Assembly: GCA_027483885.1 (NCBI GenBank)
Contig: JAIXTO010000021.1
Coordinates: 1 to 45,936, forward strand
Length of the DNA stretch: 45,936 nt
Origin: Rhizobiaceae bacterium
GTDB taxonomy: Bacteria > Pseudomonadota > Alphaproteobacteria > Rhizobiales > Rhizobiaceae
Reading direction: 5' to 3'
Shown here: one piece after another, positions 24,848 through 32,589 of the stretch
Layout of the letters: the number at the start of each line of letters is the position of its first letter
Numbering within the stretch: the first letter of the stretch is position 1
The notes under the pieces: generated by a model
The model's input: the letters and a program-made list of their open reading frames with translations, nothing else
Databases searched by the model: none
Told to the model about the DNA's origin: nothing
Position numbers and translations under genes: made by a program

Positions 24848-25503
24848 GCACGCGCCAACCGATAGCCAAGGCCGCGTTCGGTCTCGATCACATGCGCGCC
24901 GAGCTTCTTGCGCAGCCGGCTGACATGCACTTCGATCGCATTGCTGTCGATTTCCGTATCGAAGGAATAGAGCCTTTCCTCAAGCTGAGCCTTGGAAAAG
25001 AGTTGACCGGGACGCTGCAGGAAGGCTTCGAACAGAACCCATTCGCGCGCGGTCAGAATGACCGACTTGCCGCCAAGGGCCACACTTCGCGCAGCAAGAT
25101 CGATTGTCAGCAGGCCGAGCGTGACGATGGGATTGGGGTTGCCCGTGTAACGACGCGCCACGGAGCCGATACGCGCCGAAAGTTCGGCGAGATCGAAGGG
25201 CTTCACCATGTAGTCGTCCGCACCGGCATTGAGCCCTGCAATCCGGTCGGAAACCTGGTCGAGCGCTGTCAGGATCATCACGGGCGTGACATCGCCACGG
25301 CCACGCAGCGCTTTGAGAAAGGGAACGCCCAAGCCGTCAGGCAACATCAGATCGAGGAGGAGCAGATCGTAGGCGGCTGAGGAAAGCGCATCTGCCGCCC
25401 GGTCCAGCCTGACCACCCAATCGACAGAATGGCCATCCGCCGCGATCTGGTCACGGATCGCGGCACCCAGCGCCGTATCGTCTTCGACAAGAAGTACCCG
25501 CAT
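24844..25503 (-). CDS. OmpR-family response regulator
   Basis: 219 residues. The receiver domain has acidic residues near the N-terminus (LLVEDDTALG), the phospho-acceptor D51 in LLLLDLMLPDGLG and the conserved lysine in MVKPFDLAEL. A Trans_reg_C winged helix follows (LTAREWVLFEAFLQRPGQLF, DSNAIEVHVSRLRKKLGA). It pairs with the sensor kinase translated from an overlapping start. The 130-base gap to the divergent PepSY gene contains an imperfect dyad at 25567-25582 (CACCCTT / AAGGTG), a candidate binding site. Confidence 0.93.
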   Translation of the reverse strand: MRVLLVEDDTALGAAIRDQIAADGHSVDWVVRLDRAADALSSAAYDLLLLDLMLPDGLGVPFLKALRGRGDVTPVMILTALDQVSDRIAGLNAGADDYMVKPFDLAELSARIGSVARRYTGNPNPIVTLGLLTIDLAARSVALGGKSVILTAREWVLFEAFLQRPGQLFSKAQLEERLYSFDTEIDSNAIEVHVSRLRKKLGAHVIETERGLGYRLARA

Positions 25504-25633
25504 TTATTCCTCCAGGCTCAATCCCGCTGTGCGCCCACCAGCTTACGGGAAGCTGAAGCAATCTCTCACCCTTTGTAAGGTGCCAGTCAGTTTGCCGGAC
25601 CATTCAGTGTTCCAACGAACCGAGGAACAGATG

Positions 25634-25912
25634 ATGAAGCCCGTCCTCCTGCCCACAGTTGCTCTAGCCTTCATGGCCGCCACCTCCGCCCAGCCAAGGG
25701 ACGATTGCGACAGTGCGATTGCCACGTGGCAGCCACGCGAAGCCGTGCGCGCCATGGCTGAGGATCGCGGCTGGAGGCTGAAGCGCATCAAGATCGACGA
25801 TGGCTGTTACGAAGTTTACGGCACGGACAGGCAGGGCCATCGCTTCGAGGCGAAAATTGATCCCGTAACGCTCAAGATCATCGAAATCGAAAATGAGGAC
25901 GAAGAGCGCTGA
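25634..25912 (+). CDS. Secreted PepSY-domain protein
   Basis: 92 residues. A short signal peptide (MKPVLLPTVALAFMAATSAQ) precedes a single PepSY unit: AVRAMAEDRGWRLKRIKIDD, then GCYEVYGTDRQGHRFEAKID and a C-terminal acidic tail (IEIENEDEER). I prefer the second ATG (25634) because GAGGAA is six bases away. Small PepSY proteins are periplasmic modulators that often sit beside two-component systems. It heads the operon divergent from the kinase/regulator pair and could be an accessory sensor or an inhibitory partner. The tail continues the acidic theme of the locus. Confidence 0.85.
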   Translation: MKPVLLPTVALAFMAATSAQPRDDCDSAIATWQPREAVRAMAEDRGWRLKRIKIDDGCYEVYGTDRQGHRFEAKIDPVTLKIIEIENEDEER

Positions 25913-25975
25913 TCGTGCCTGCGTCTCACTTCAGAGAACTTAACCACTTCCCTTACCCCACCCAGGAGATCCTTG

Positions 25976-26263
25976 ATGACATACCGCAATCTACTTTTGG
26001 CCGCCTGCGCAGGCACGGGCATTCTGGTCGCTTTCGGCAGCGTGGCGATGCCGTTCGGTACATTCGAGCGCAATACAAAATCCGCAATCACTCTGATCGA
26101 CGACGATGACGATGACAACGACGATCAGCGCGAAGCATCGAACGACTGCGGCGATGACGACTGTGGTGCTAACGGCAGCGTCATGCAGCAGCCGCAGAGC
26201 GCGACCCCGCCGGCCAACGGCCTGTTTGCGCCAGGGTCCAAACCAGCCGTCCAGATGAACTGA
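25976..26263 (+). CDS. Exported Asp-rich peptide of unknown family
   Basis: 95 residues with an N-terminal hydrophobic segment (LLLAACAGTGILVAFGSVAM) that may be a signal peptide or anchor. Next comes an acidic run of about seven aspartates (LIDDDDDDNDDQRE), two cysteines in DCGDDDCG, and a Pro/Ala/Gln-rich tail. AGGAGA seven bases upstream supports the ATG at 25976. No family is recognised. The aspartate run and the cysteine pair suggest cation binding in the periplasm, matching the acidic loop of the sensor kinase. It lies between the PepSY and DUF2271 genes. Confidence 0.7.
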   Translation: MTYRNLLLAACAGTGILVAFGSVAMPFGTFERNTKSAITLIDDDDDDNDDQREASNDCGDDDCGANGSVMQQPQSATPPANGLFAPGSKPAVQMN

Positions 26264-26291
26264 CCCTGTCCGCCCTGCAAAGGAAAATGAA

Positions 26292-26762
26292 ATGAAACCC
26301 TTTCTTGCCATGCTCGCCGTCACCACGGCCCTCACCCTTCCCGGCATTGCCAGTGCCGGCCAGGTGACCTTCACCACCACAATGCGCGATTACGGCGGCC
26401 CTGGCGCATACCTTGCCTATTACGTCACGGATGCCAGTGGCAAATATGCCGGCAGCCTGTGGATGGCGGGCGGAAAGGCCAAATATTACCAGCATCTGAG
26501 CGGCTGGACCCGGGCGACGGCTGGAAACACGGCGGAGATCAACGGCATTACCGGCGCCAGTGTCGGTGCAGGGCGGTCGCTGAGCATCACGCTGGATCTC
26601 GCCGATACGCTGTTTGATGCCGGTTACCAGCTCCACATCGATTCCGCCGCCGAAGACATGCGCGACGCCCCCAACGAGATCGTCGTGCCGCTGACAGCGG
26701 ATGGGGTCGGAAAGCCTGTGCGCGGCACCCGTTACATCGCCGACTTCACCTACACCCGCTGA
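26292..26762 (+). CDS. DUF2271 periplasmic protein with likely flavinylation motif
   Basis: 156 residues. A Sec signal peptide (MKPFLAMLAVTTALTLPGIA, cleavage after SAG/SA) is followed by a DUF2271 beta domain (YGGPGAYLAYYVTDASGKYA, LWMAGGKAKYYQHLSGW). Residues 84-90 read NGITGAS, close to the D-G-x-T/S-G-A-T/S acceptor motif to which ApbE enzymes attach FMN; S90 would be the attachment site. An ApbE gene and a membrane flavoreductase lie in the same operon, so I propose a periplasmic flavoprotein electron carrier. The first motif position is N where D is usual. Confidence 0.75.
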   Translation: MKPFLAMLAVTTALTLPGIASAGQVTFTTTMRDYGGPGAYLAYYVTDASGKYAGSLWMAGGKAKYYQHLSGWTRATAGNTAEINGITGASVGAGRSLSITLDLADTLFDAGYQLHIDSAAEDMRDAPNEIVVPLTADGVGKPVRGTRYIADFTYTR

Positions 26763-26780
26763 TCAGGAAGGACCCGTGTC

Positions 26781-28979
26781 ATGATCCGGTCACTCCACCG
26801 TTGGTTCGGGCTGATTGCCGCGGTACTTCTGATCACGGTCGCGCTGAGCGGTATGGTCCTGTCGATCTTTCCGACAGCCGAGGCGCTGACCCGGCCTGCT
26901 TCTCAGGCAATTAGCGTTGCGGAACTCGCGGCCCGCGTTCAGTTGGCGGAACCGACGGTGGAGCAGATCAGACGGTCTCCGTCGGGTCGCATCACCGCCT
27001 ACTATTTCGAGGGTGACCAGCCTGCCTCTGCCGTCATCGATCCCGCAACGGGAAAGCCTGCCGGCAGCGCCGACACATCACCTCTCCAACGCTGGATGAC
27101 CAACTTCCATCGATCGCTGATGCTGGACGATACAGGGCGCCTGATCACAGCAGGCGGGGCCGCGGCGATGCTTGCGCTATCCATATCCGGTCTTTTCCTG
27201 CTGGCACGGCGCGCCGGCGGATGGCGGCTCTTCTTCAAGCCGATGCGCGGCACCGGCAAGGGGAAGCTTCACGCGGTCGTCTCACGGCTTGCCCTGCCCG
27301 GTCTTTTCCTCTCTTCGCTGACGGCACTGTGGATGACCGCGACGACCTTCGGCCTTTTGCCGGAAGGCGCTTCAGCGCCCGTCTTTCCAGCACAGGTGAG
27401 CGGACAGACGGGTGTGGTCCTTTCCGCAGTGCCCACACTCCAAGCCATCCCCATGGATGAAATGCGTTCCTTGAGCTTCCCGGCGGCGGGCGATGCAACC
27501 GATGTCTTCACCCTGAAGACGGCGTTCGGCAAAGGCTATCTCGACCAAGGGACAGGCGCGCTTCTCGGCTGGGCTGATGCCAGCTGGATCGACAGCGTCT
27601 CCCATCTCGTCACAATGCTGCATACCGGCCAAGGCATCGCCTGGCTTGGCCTGCTGCTGGGCATGTCCGCGTTTGGCGTGCCGGTGCTTGGCTGGAGCGG
27701 CCTCTCGGTCTGGCTTGCCGGCCGGCGCACGGGCAAGGCCACATCGGTGCCCGCCGACAACGCAGACACTATTCTCCTCGTCGCCAGTGAGGGCGGGACG
27801 ACGAACGGCTTTGCAGCCACACTTCAGACCGCACTGTCAGCACAGGGACTTCGTGTGCATGTCGGATCGATGTCGGGTTTCAATGCCACATTATGGCCGA
27901 AGGCAATGCGGATCATCCTTCTTGCCGCGACCTATGGCGATGGCGCAGCACCCGCTTCGGCACGTGGTTTTCTCCGCGACTTCAAAGCATCTGCGCCAAA
28001 ACCTGGCCTGTCACTCGCCGTCCTCGGCTTTGGCGATCGCAGCTTCCCGGCCTTCTGTGGCTTTGCGGCCGAGATCGCGCGGGCGGCCGATGAAAAGGGC
28101 TGGTCGCAGCTTCTCCCGTTTGACACGGTGGATCGCCAGTCACCCCAGGATTTCGCCCGCTGGGGACGCAATCTTGCGCAGACGCTCGGCCTCGATTTCG
28201 AGCTGAACCATCAACCGGTGGCGCAGAAGACCTCGCAATTCGCGCTGATATCGCGCCGCGACTACGGTGCCGACGTGCAGGCGCTCACCACGATCCTGCG
28301 CTTTGCCCTGCCAAAAACGTCTCTCTGGCAACGCCTGACGGGTCAAGGGCTGCCGCATTTTGAGGCTGGAGACCTGATCGGCGTCATGCCGCAAGGCACC
28401 GACCTGCCGCGCCTCTATTCACTGGCATCCGGCACCAGGGACGGCTTTATCGAAATCTGCGTGCGCAAGCAGGCTGGCGGCCTCTGTTCCGGCCAACTGA
28501 CCGCGCTGGAGCCGGGCGACACGATGACCGCCTTCGTCCGGCCGAACCCGGCTTTCCGCCCCGTGCGGGGGCGCAAGCCGGTCATCCTCATCGGAGCTGG
28601 TACCGGGATCGGCCCGTTGGCGGGCTTCGCGCGGGCCAATCAGGCGAAACAGCCCATGCATCTTTACTTCGGCGCCCGTCACCCCGCCAGCGACGCACTT
28701 TACGCAGAAGAGCTTTCTAGCTGGAAGGAGGACGGCCGCCTCGCCTCGGTTTCGATGGCCTATTCGCGGACAGCAACACCTGCCTATGTGCAGGACATCG
28801 TGCGCAAGGACGCGGCAAGGCTCGGCAAGCTGATCGCCGCCGGCGGGCAGGTTCTCGTCTGCGGTGGACGGGAGATGGCTTCAGGCGTGGCCGCCGCTCT
28901 TGCCGAGAGTCTCGCCCCGCAAGGTATGACCCTTGCCACATTGAAAGCAGAGGGCCGTTATGCCGAAGACGTTTACTGA
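26781..28979 (+). CDS. PepSY-TM / flavodoxin / FNR transmembrane oxidoreductase
   Basis: 732-residue fusion. An N-terminal PepSY_TM part has helices near 9-30, 121-142, 169-190 and 284-312, with histidines placed like heme ligands (H6, H110, H164, H275, H281). A flavodoxin-like domain (about 328-465; TILLVASEGGTTNGFAATLQ) follows. Then comes a sulfite-reductase-type FAD/NAD(P)H domain with FAD-binding RLYSLAS and GLCSGQL, NAD-binding ILIGAGTGIGPLAGF and VLVCGGREMASG. It should pass electrons from cytosolic NAD(P)H through FAD, FMN and membrane heme to a periplasmic acceptor, plausibly the DUF2271 protein. Its end overlaps the ApbE start by 20 bases. Confidence 0.88.
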   Translation: MIRSLHRWFGLIAAVLLITVALSGMVLSIFPTAEALTRPASQAISVAELAARVQLAEPTVEQIRRSPSGRITAYYFEGDQPASAVIDPATGKPAGSADTSPLQRWMTNFHRSLMLDDTGRLITAGGAAAMLALSISGLFLLARRAGGWRLFFKPMRGTGKGKLHAVVSRLALPGLFLSSLTALWMTATTFGLLPEGASAPVFPAQVSGQTGVVLSAVPTLQAIPMDEMRSLSFPAAGDATDVFTLKTAFGKGYLDQGTGALLGWADASWIDSVSHLVTMLHTGQGIAWLGLLLGMSAFGVPVLGWSGLSVWLAGRRTGKATSVPADNADTILLVASEGGTTNGFAATLQTALSAQGLRVHVGSMSGFNATLWPKAMRIILLAATYGDGAAPASARGFLRDFKASAPKPGLSLAVLGFGDRSFPAFCGFAAEIARAADEKGWSQLLPFDTVDRQSPQDFARWGRNLAQTLGLDFELNHQPVAQKTSQFALISRRDYGADVQALTTILRFALPKTSLWQRLTGQGLPHFEAGDLIGVMPQGTDLPRLYSLASGTRDGFIEICVRKQAGGLCSGQLTALEPGDTMTAFVRPNPAFRPVRGRKPVILIGAGTGIGPLAGFARANQAKQPMHLYFGARHPASDALYAEELSSWKEDGRLASVSMAYSRTATPAYVQDIVRKDAARLGKLIAAGGQVLVCGGREMASGVAAALAESLAPQGMTLATLKAEGRYAEDVY

Positions 28980-29901
28980 ACTGACACGTCACGCTCTGAA
29001 CGGACCGACCATGGGCACGCGCTGGTCAGCACTCTTCCACATGCCTGATAACTTTGACATCGCACCCGTGCAAACGGCCATGGCCGCCGCCGTGGACGAG
29101 GTCGATGGGCAAATGTCCACCTGGAAACCGGCCAGCGATCTCAACCGCCTGAACGCTGCACGTCCGGGCGAATGGGGCACGCTGCCGGAGCGACTGCTCA
29201 CTGTCTTGTCCGCCGGTCTTGCTATCGGCCACGCCTCGGGTGGCGCCTTCGATATCGGCATGGGCGATGCCGTCATCGCCTGGGGCTTCGGACCAGATAC
29301 GGCCGATCAGCAGCGGATCAAGGCTGCCCGTATCATGGAACGGCTCGCCGCCCATGACGGGCTGGAACTCGACCGAGCCGAAGGACGAGGCCGAAAGCAT
29401 GCCGACCTGCATTTTGATCTGAACGGCATTGCCAAGGGTTATGGTGTCGACCGGCTGACGGAGGTGGCACGCGAACACGGGATTGAGACTGGCCTCTTTG
29501 CCATAGACGGCGAACTGCGGGCGCTCGGCACCCAGCCGGATGGCCGGGCCTGGACCATTGCCATAGAGGAACCCGCTTTCGACGCCCGTGCCCCACACTC
29601 GATCCTGGAGTTGCGCGATGCGGCCGTCGCCACATCGGGTGACTACCGCCACTGGATCGATGTCGACAACCGGCGCCTGTCGCATACCATGGACCCACGT
29701 CTCGGCATGCCGCTCACCCAGTCGCCCGCTTCTGTGACCGTCATCGCGAGCGATTGCATGAGCGCCGACGCCTGGGCGACGGCCATGATGGTTCTTGGCA
29801 AGACCCGCGGTCTGCCGCTCGCCGAAAAGCTCGGGCTTTCCGTTCTGTTCCTGTATCATGGGTCTGAAAAACCTGCCGGGTGCGGTCTGTTTGCGCCCTA
29901 A
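28960..29901 (+). CDS. apbE: ApbE-type FAD:protein FMN transferase
   Basis: Transfers FMN from FAD to Thr/Ser of target proteins, 313 residues. Family motifs are GPTMGTRWSALF, QMSTWKPASDLNRLN, GAFDIGMGDAVIAWGF, DLNGIAKGYGVDRL, ATSGDYRHW and the metal-site region DPRLGMP ... SADAWATAMMVLG (D270). Most ApbE proteins are lipoproteins or carry a signal peptide, but this one starts MPKTFTELTRHALNGPTMGT with no export signal. Upstream sequence is coding for the reductase, so a longer signal-bearing start is unlikely. Flavin may therefore be attached before export. It is the last gene of the operon. Confidence 0.92.
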   Translation: MPKTFTELTRHALNGPTMGTRWSALFHMPDNFDIAPVQTAMAAAVDEVDGQMSTWKPASDLNRLNAARPGEWGTLPERLLTVLSAGLAIGHASGGAFDIGMGDAVIAWGFGPDTADQQRIKAARIMERLAAHDGLELDRAEGRGRKHADLHFDLNGIAKGYGVDRLTEVAREHGIETGLFAIDGELRALGTQPDGRAWTIAIEEPAFDARAPHSILELRDAAVATSGDYRHWIDVDNRRLSHTMDPRLGMPLTQSPASVTVIASDCMSADAWATAMMVLGKTRGLPLAEKLGLSVLFLYHGSEKPAGCGLFAP

Positions 29902-29975
29902 ATGTCCCGTGACAGCCGGCATCATTGCTTTCCACAGTCGTCATTCACCACCAAGCCTCTGAATGGAACCATGCC

Positions 29976-30041
29976 ATGTCGCGTCTCCACACGGAAAATC
30001 ATCTCGTCTCGCGCATCGGCTGGCTGCGGGCTGCAGTGCTC
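29976..30041 (+). pseudogene. N-terminal scrap of VIT1/CCC1-family metal transporter
   Basis: Twenty-two codons starting at the ATG at 29976 read MSRLHTENHLVSRIGWLRAA plus VL, the amphipathic start of VIT/CCC1 iron/manganese transporters of Rhizobiales. The expected GANDGIVS segment is replaced by unrelated sequence. The body of the gene was lost next to the repeat at 30148-30200. The rest of 29902-30255 shows no other gene. Confidence 0.6.
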
Positions 30042-30147
30042 GAAAGACCATGTAATAACCAGAGGCAAGACAAGGAAAAGCAGGAATTCACGACCACTCG
30101 TAGGGCATCGCAGGGCTTCGAAAGAACAGCGAAGATCTTCGCCTGCT

Positions 30148-30200
30148 ACGTCGCAAAAATCGGGAAAACAAGTCTCGCTTTAATCGGGATTTCCGCGACA
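30148..30200 (+). repeat. Dispersed ~53-bp repeat, copy A
   Basis: Begins ACGTCGCAAAA and ends with a dyad TCTCGC (30173-30178), 16 bases containing TTTAATCGGGATTTC, then GCGACA (30195-30200). By hand count about 47 of 53 positions match the reverse complement of 41894-41945. It lies just downstream of the truncated VIT gene. It looks like a mobile-element terminus or recombinase site. Confidence 0.75.
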
Positions 30201-30255
30201 ACTCTACAAATGAGAATACAGAAGCCGCTCAGGCGGGCCATGGCGAAATGACGGG

Positions 30256-31098
30256 ATGACCCGGCAAGTGCAAAGCAGCAGGAAACGATTCTTCCCCTCA
30301 TTCCGGGTCAAGCCCGCCGTAGTGGACGGAGTGGACGCCGTTGAGGCCGACACGACGCTCGCTTTCGGCCGACATATGCACGATCAATTCGGGATCGGAT
30401 TGATCGGCAGGGGAGCGCAAGTCTCTCTCAGCGGCCGGGGCATGGTCGAAGCAGAAGCGGGCGACATCATCACCGTCAACCCCGGTGAGGTGCATGACGG
30501 CGCACCCATCGGTGATGGCGGCCGGGCTTGGCAGATGCTTTATTTCGAGCCGCATACCGTCTCGGCCTTTTTTCACGACATGACGGAAGAACGAACAGGA
30601 GCCTTCGAACTGCCCGATCCGGTCATCCGGGATACGCGCGTTGCGGACCGCTACCGCTCGCTATTTGCCGCCATGACGGCATGCTCCGGCCCAGCGCAAA
30701 ACATACGGGCCGAGGAGCACCTGTTCTTCATGCTTGAGCAGCTTCTTGAGAACAAGAAAACAGTCAGGGAGGCACGATCCGTTCCCAAGGCGATTGCGGA
30801 TGCCATAGCGAAAATCGATGATGAGCCGGACACGCCCCTCTCCTTGGACGATCTCGCGCGACTTTGCGGGATCAGCCGCTTTCAGGTGCTGCGTGGGTTT
30901 GCCCGTGCGACCGGGTTGACGCCCCACGCCTACATGATCCAGCGCCGGCTCCAGATGACGAAAAGGATGATCGCGCGCGGGGATGATCTGGCAGAGGCTG
31001 CCGCATCCAGCGGCTTTGCGGATCAAAGTCATATGACGCGGCTGTTCGTTCGTACCTACGGCATGTCGCCCGGATACTATGCGGCGGCGCGGCGATAG
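30256..31098 (+). CDS. AraC-family regulator of the B3/B4-LysE set
   Basis: 280 residues. An N-terminal cupin-type AraC_binding domain (FGRHMHDQFGIGLIGRGAQV, then VNPGEVHDGAPIG) and a C-terminal HTH_18 domain at about 190-280 (LSLDDLARLCGISRFQVLRG; SGFADQSHMTRLFVRTYGMS; PGYY). The next two genes on the same strand encode a B3/B4-domain protein and a LysE exporter, a recurrent trio in proteobacteria. It probably activates the exporter in response to the exported amino acid or analogue. The start at 30256 lacks a strong Shine-Dalgarno. Confidence 0.88.
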   Translation: MTRQVQSSRKRFFPSFRVKPAVVDGVDAVEADTTLAFGRHMHDQFGIGLIGRGAQVSLSGRGMVEAEAGDIITVNPGEVHDGAPIGDGGRAWQMLYFEPHTVSAFFHDMTEERTGAFELPDPVIRDTRVADRYRSLFAAMTACSGPAQNIRAEEHLFFMLEQLLENKKTVREARSVPKAIADAIAKIDDEPDTPLSLDDLARLCGISRFQVLRGFARATGLTPHAYMIQRRLQMTKRMIARGDDLAEAAASSGFADQSHMTRLFVRTYGMSPGYYAAARR

Positions 31099-31175
31099 GC
31101 TCGGCCTGCAATTTCGTTCAAGACGAAAGAACATCGCAGAAGCACAATGGCTCAAAATCTCAGCGAGCCAGCCAC

Positions 31176-31844
31176 ATGCCTGTAGACTTTCAATATGCCG
31201 ATACAATGCGGTCTGAATTCCCGCAGCTTGCAACGTGCACCCTCCACATCGAATCCATCCATCCCGACGCCGATTGTTCTGATGTTATCGCACGTTTTCA
31301 TGCGGTTGCCGCCAGCCGGCTCTCCGCATCTTCAGAGGGGGAGTTCCCCGAGATACAGGCATGGCGACGTGCTTTCGCCAGGATGGGCCTGAAGCCAACA
31401 CAATACAGGTGCGCCTCCGAAGCGCTGTTGCGCCGGTTTCGCAAGGAAGGCGACCTGCCACGCCTTCATCCGCTCATCGACCTGTGCAACGCCGTTTCGC
31501 TGGCTTACGCGGTCCCGATCGCGGTCTTCGACGCAGCAAGGATCGGCGGCGAGCTGGAAGTACGGCCCGCAACCGGCGCGGAAATCTATGAGACGTTTTC
31601 CGGTGAGATAGAAAACCCGGAGCCTGGCGAAATCATTTTTGCGGATAGGAGCAGCCGAGCGCACGCCCGACGCTGGACGAACCGGCAAAGCGGGTACTCC
31701 GCCGTTAATAGCAAGACGACCGCTGCCTACATCGTCGCCGAGGCATTGCATCCGACCGCAGCGCAAGACCTTGCCAACCTCATAGCGGAACTGAAAGCTG
31801 CCCTGCTTCAATCATGGCCGGCGTGTAAGGTGGCAGCGGCATGA
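31176..31844 (+). CDS. B3/B4 (tRNA-synthetase-like) domain protein
   Basis: 222 residues containing the B3/B4 fold of phenylalanyl-tRNA synthetase beta subunits as a free-standing protein: IQAWRRAFARMGLKPTQYRC, EALLRRFRKEGDLPRLHPLI, DLCNAVSLAYAVPIAVFD and RWTNRQSGYSAVNSKTTAA. Free-standing B3/B4 proteins are thought to hydrolyse mischarged aminoacyl-tRNA or to handle unusual amino acids. The TGA overlaps the ATG of a LysE exporter (ATGA), supporting a joint role in tolerance of toxic amino acids. Confidence 0.85.
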   Translation: MPVDFQYADTMRSEFPQLATCTLHIESIHPDADCSDVIARFHAVAASRLSASSEGEFPEIQAWRRAFARMGLKPTQYRCASEALLRRFRKEGDLPRLHPLIDLCNAVSLAYAVPIAVFDAARIGGELEVRPATGAEIYETFSGEIENPEPGEIIFADRSSRAHARRWTNRQSGYSAVNSKTTAAYIVAEALHPTAAQDLANLIAELKAALLQSWPACKVAAA

Positions 31845-32452
31845 GCATCGAGTTTCTGCTGACGACGCTCGTAATCGTCGCCTCTCCCGGCACGGGGGCC
31901 ATCTACACGCTTGCCGCCGGCCTATCGGGTGGCGTGCGGGCCAGCCTTGTTGCGGCATTCGGCTGCACACTCGGAATCGTGCCGCATATGATTGCCGCGA
32001 TCAGCGGCCTTGCAGCGTTGCTCCATGCGAGCGCAGCCACCTTCCAGATCCTGAAATGGCTCGGCGTGGCCTATCTGCTCTATATGGCATGGTCGATGTT
32101 CCGTGAGAGAGGTGTCCTGCACATCGACGGTGCTCCGATCGTCAAAAGCAACCGGCAGGTGATCGGTTCAGCGATCCTCATCAACCTGCTCAACCCGAAG
32201 CTCTCGATTTTCTTTTTCGCCTTCCTGCCGCAGTTCGTTGCGGTTGGGGAGGCAAGCCCGATCATGCTGATGCTGAAACTCAGCCTTGTGTTCATGGCGC
32301 TGACCTTCATCATATTTGCGGCTTACGGCGTGTTCGCCGCTTACCTGCGACGCCACATCGTCTCGAATCCGATCGTTCAACGCTGGATGCGGCGCGGCTT
32401 CGCGGCGGCGTTTGGAGCGCTTGCCGCTCAACTCGCATTTGCAACCAAGTGA
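31841..32452 (+). CDS. LysE/RhtB-family amino acid exporter
   Basis: 203 residues and about six helices. The family start is ASPGTGAIYTLAAGLSGGVR, normally with PGP; here PGT replaces it. KWLGVAYLLYMAWSMFRERG and NLLNPKLSIFFFAFLPQFV are also typical. It is translationally coupled to the B3/B4 gene and follows an AraC regulator. It probably exports a neutral amino acid or analogue. The P-G-T variant may alter substrate choice. Confidence 0.9.
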   Translation: MSIEFLLTTLVIVASPGTGAIYTLAAGLSGGVRASLVAAFGCTLGIVPHMIAAISGLAALLHASAATFQILKWLGVAYLLYMAWSMFRERGVLHIDGAPIVKSNRQVIGSAILINLLNPKLSIFFFAFLPQFVAVGEASPIMLMLKLSLVFMALTFIIFAAYGVFAAYLRRHIVSNPIVQRWMRRGFAAAFGALAAQLAFATK

Positions 32453-32475
32453 CGGGAGCAATCTTTACACCGTAG

Positions 32476-32508
32476 CGCAATTCCCGATTTCGCAGCGCCG
32501 TAAAAGTC
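32476..32508 (+). repeat. Possible degenerate copy of the dispersed repeat
   Basis: This stretch carries AATTCCC (32480-32486) and ends in AAAAGTCAGGA. Reverse-complemented sequence beside the copy at 41894-41945 has the same two blocks at the same spacing. I count roughly 28 of 38 matches without gaps, but no terminal GCGACA dyad. It lies after the LysE stop. Confidence 0.35.
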
Positions 32509-32589
32509 AGGATAACACATCAAGCAAATGGCGGGAGTTTTGCGAAGGGAGCCCGGTGGAAAGATTTGAACCGCTTTTTCCAAGCGCAC

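Noticed and set aside
29902..30251. Two overlapping ~100-codon frames after apbE
   Set aside because: Only the first 22 residues of the MSRLHTENH segment match a family; the remainder is repeat and unrelated sequence, so it is listed as a remnant.
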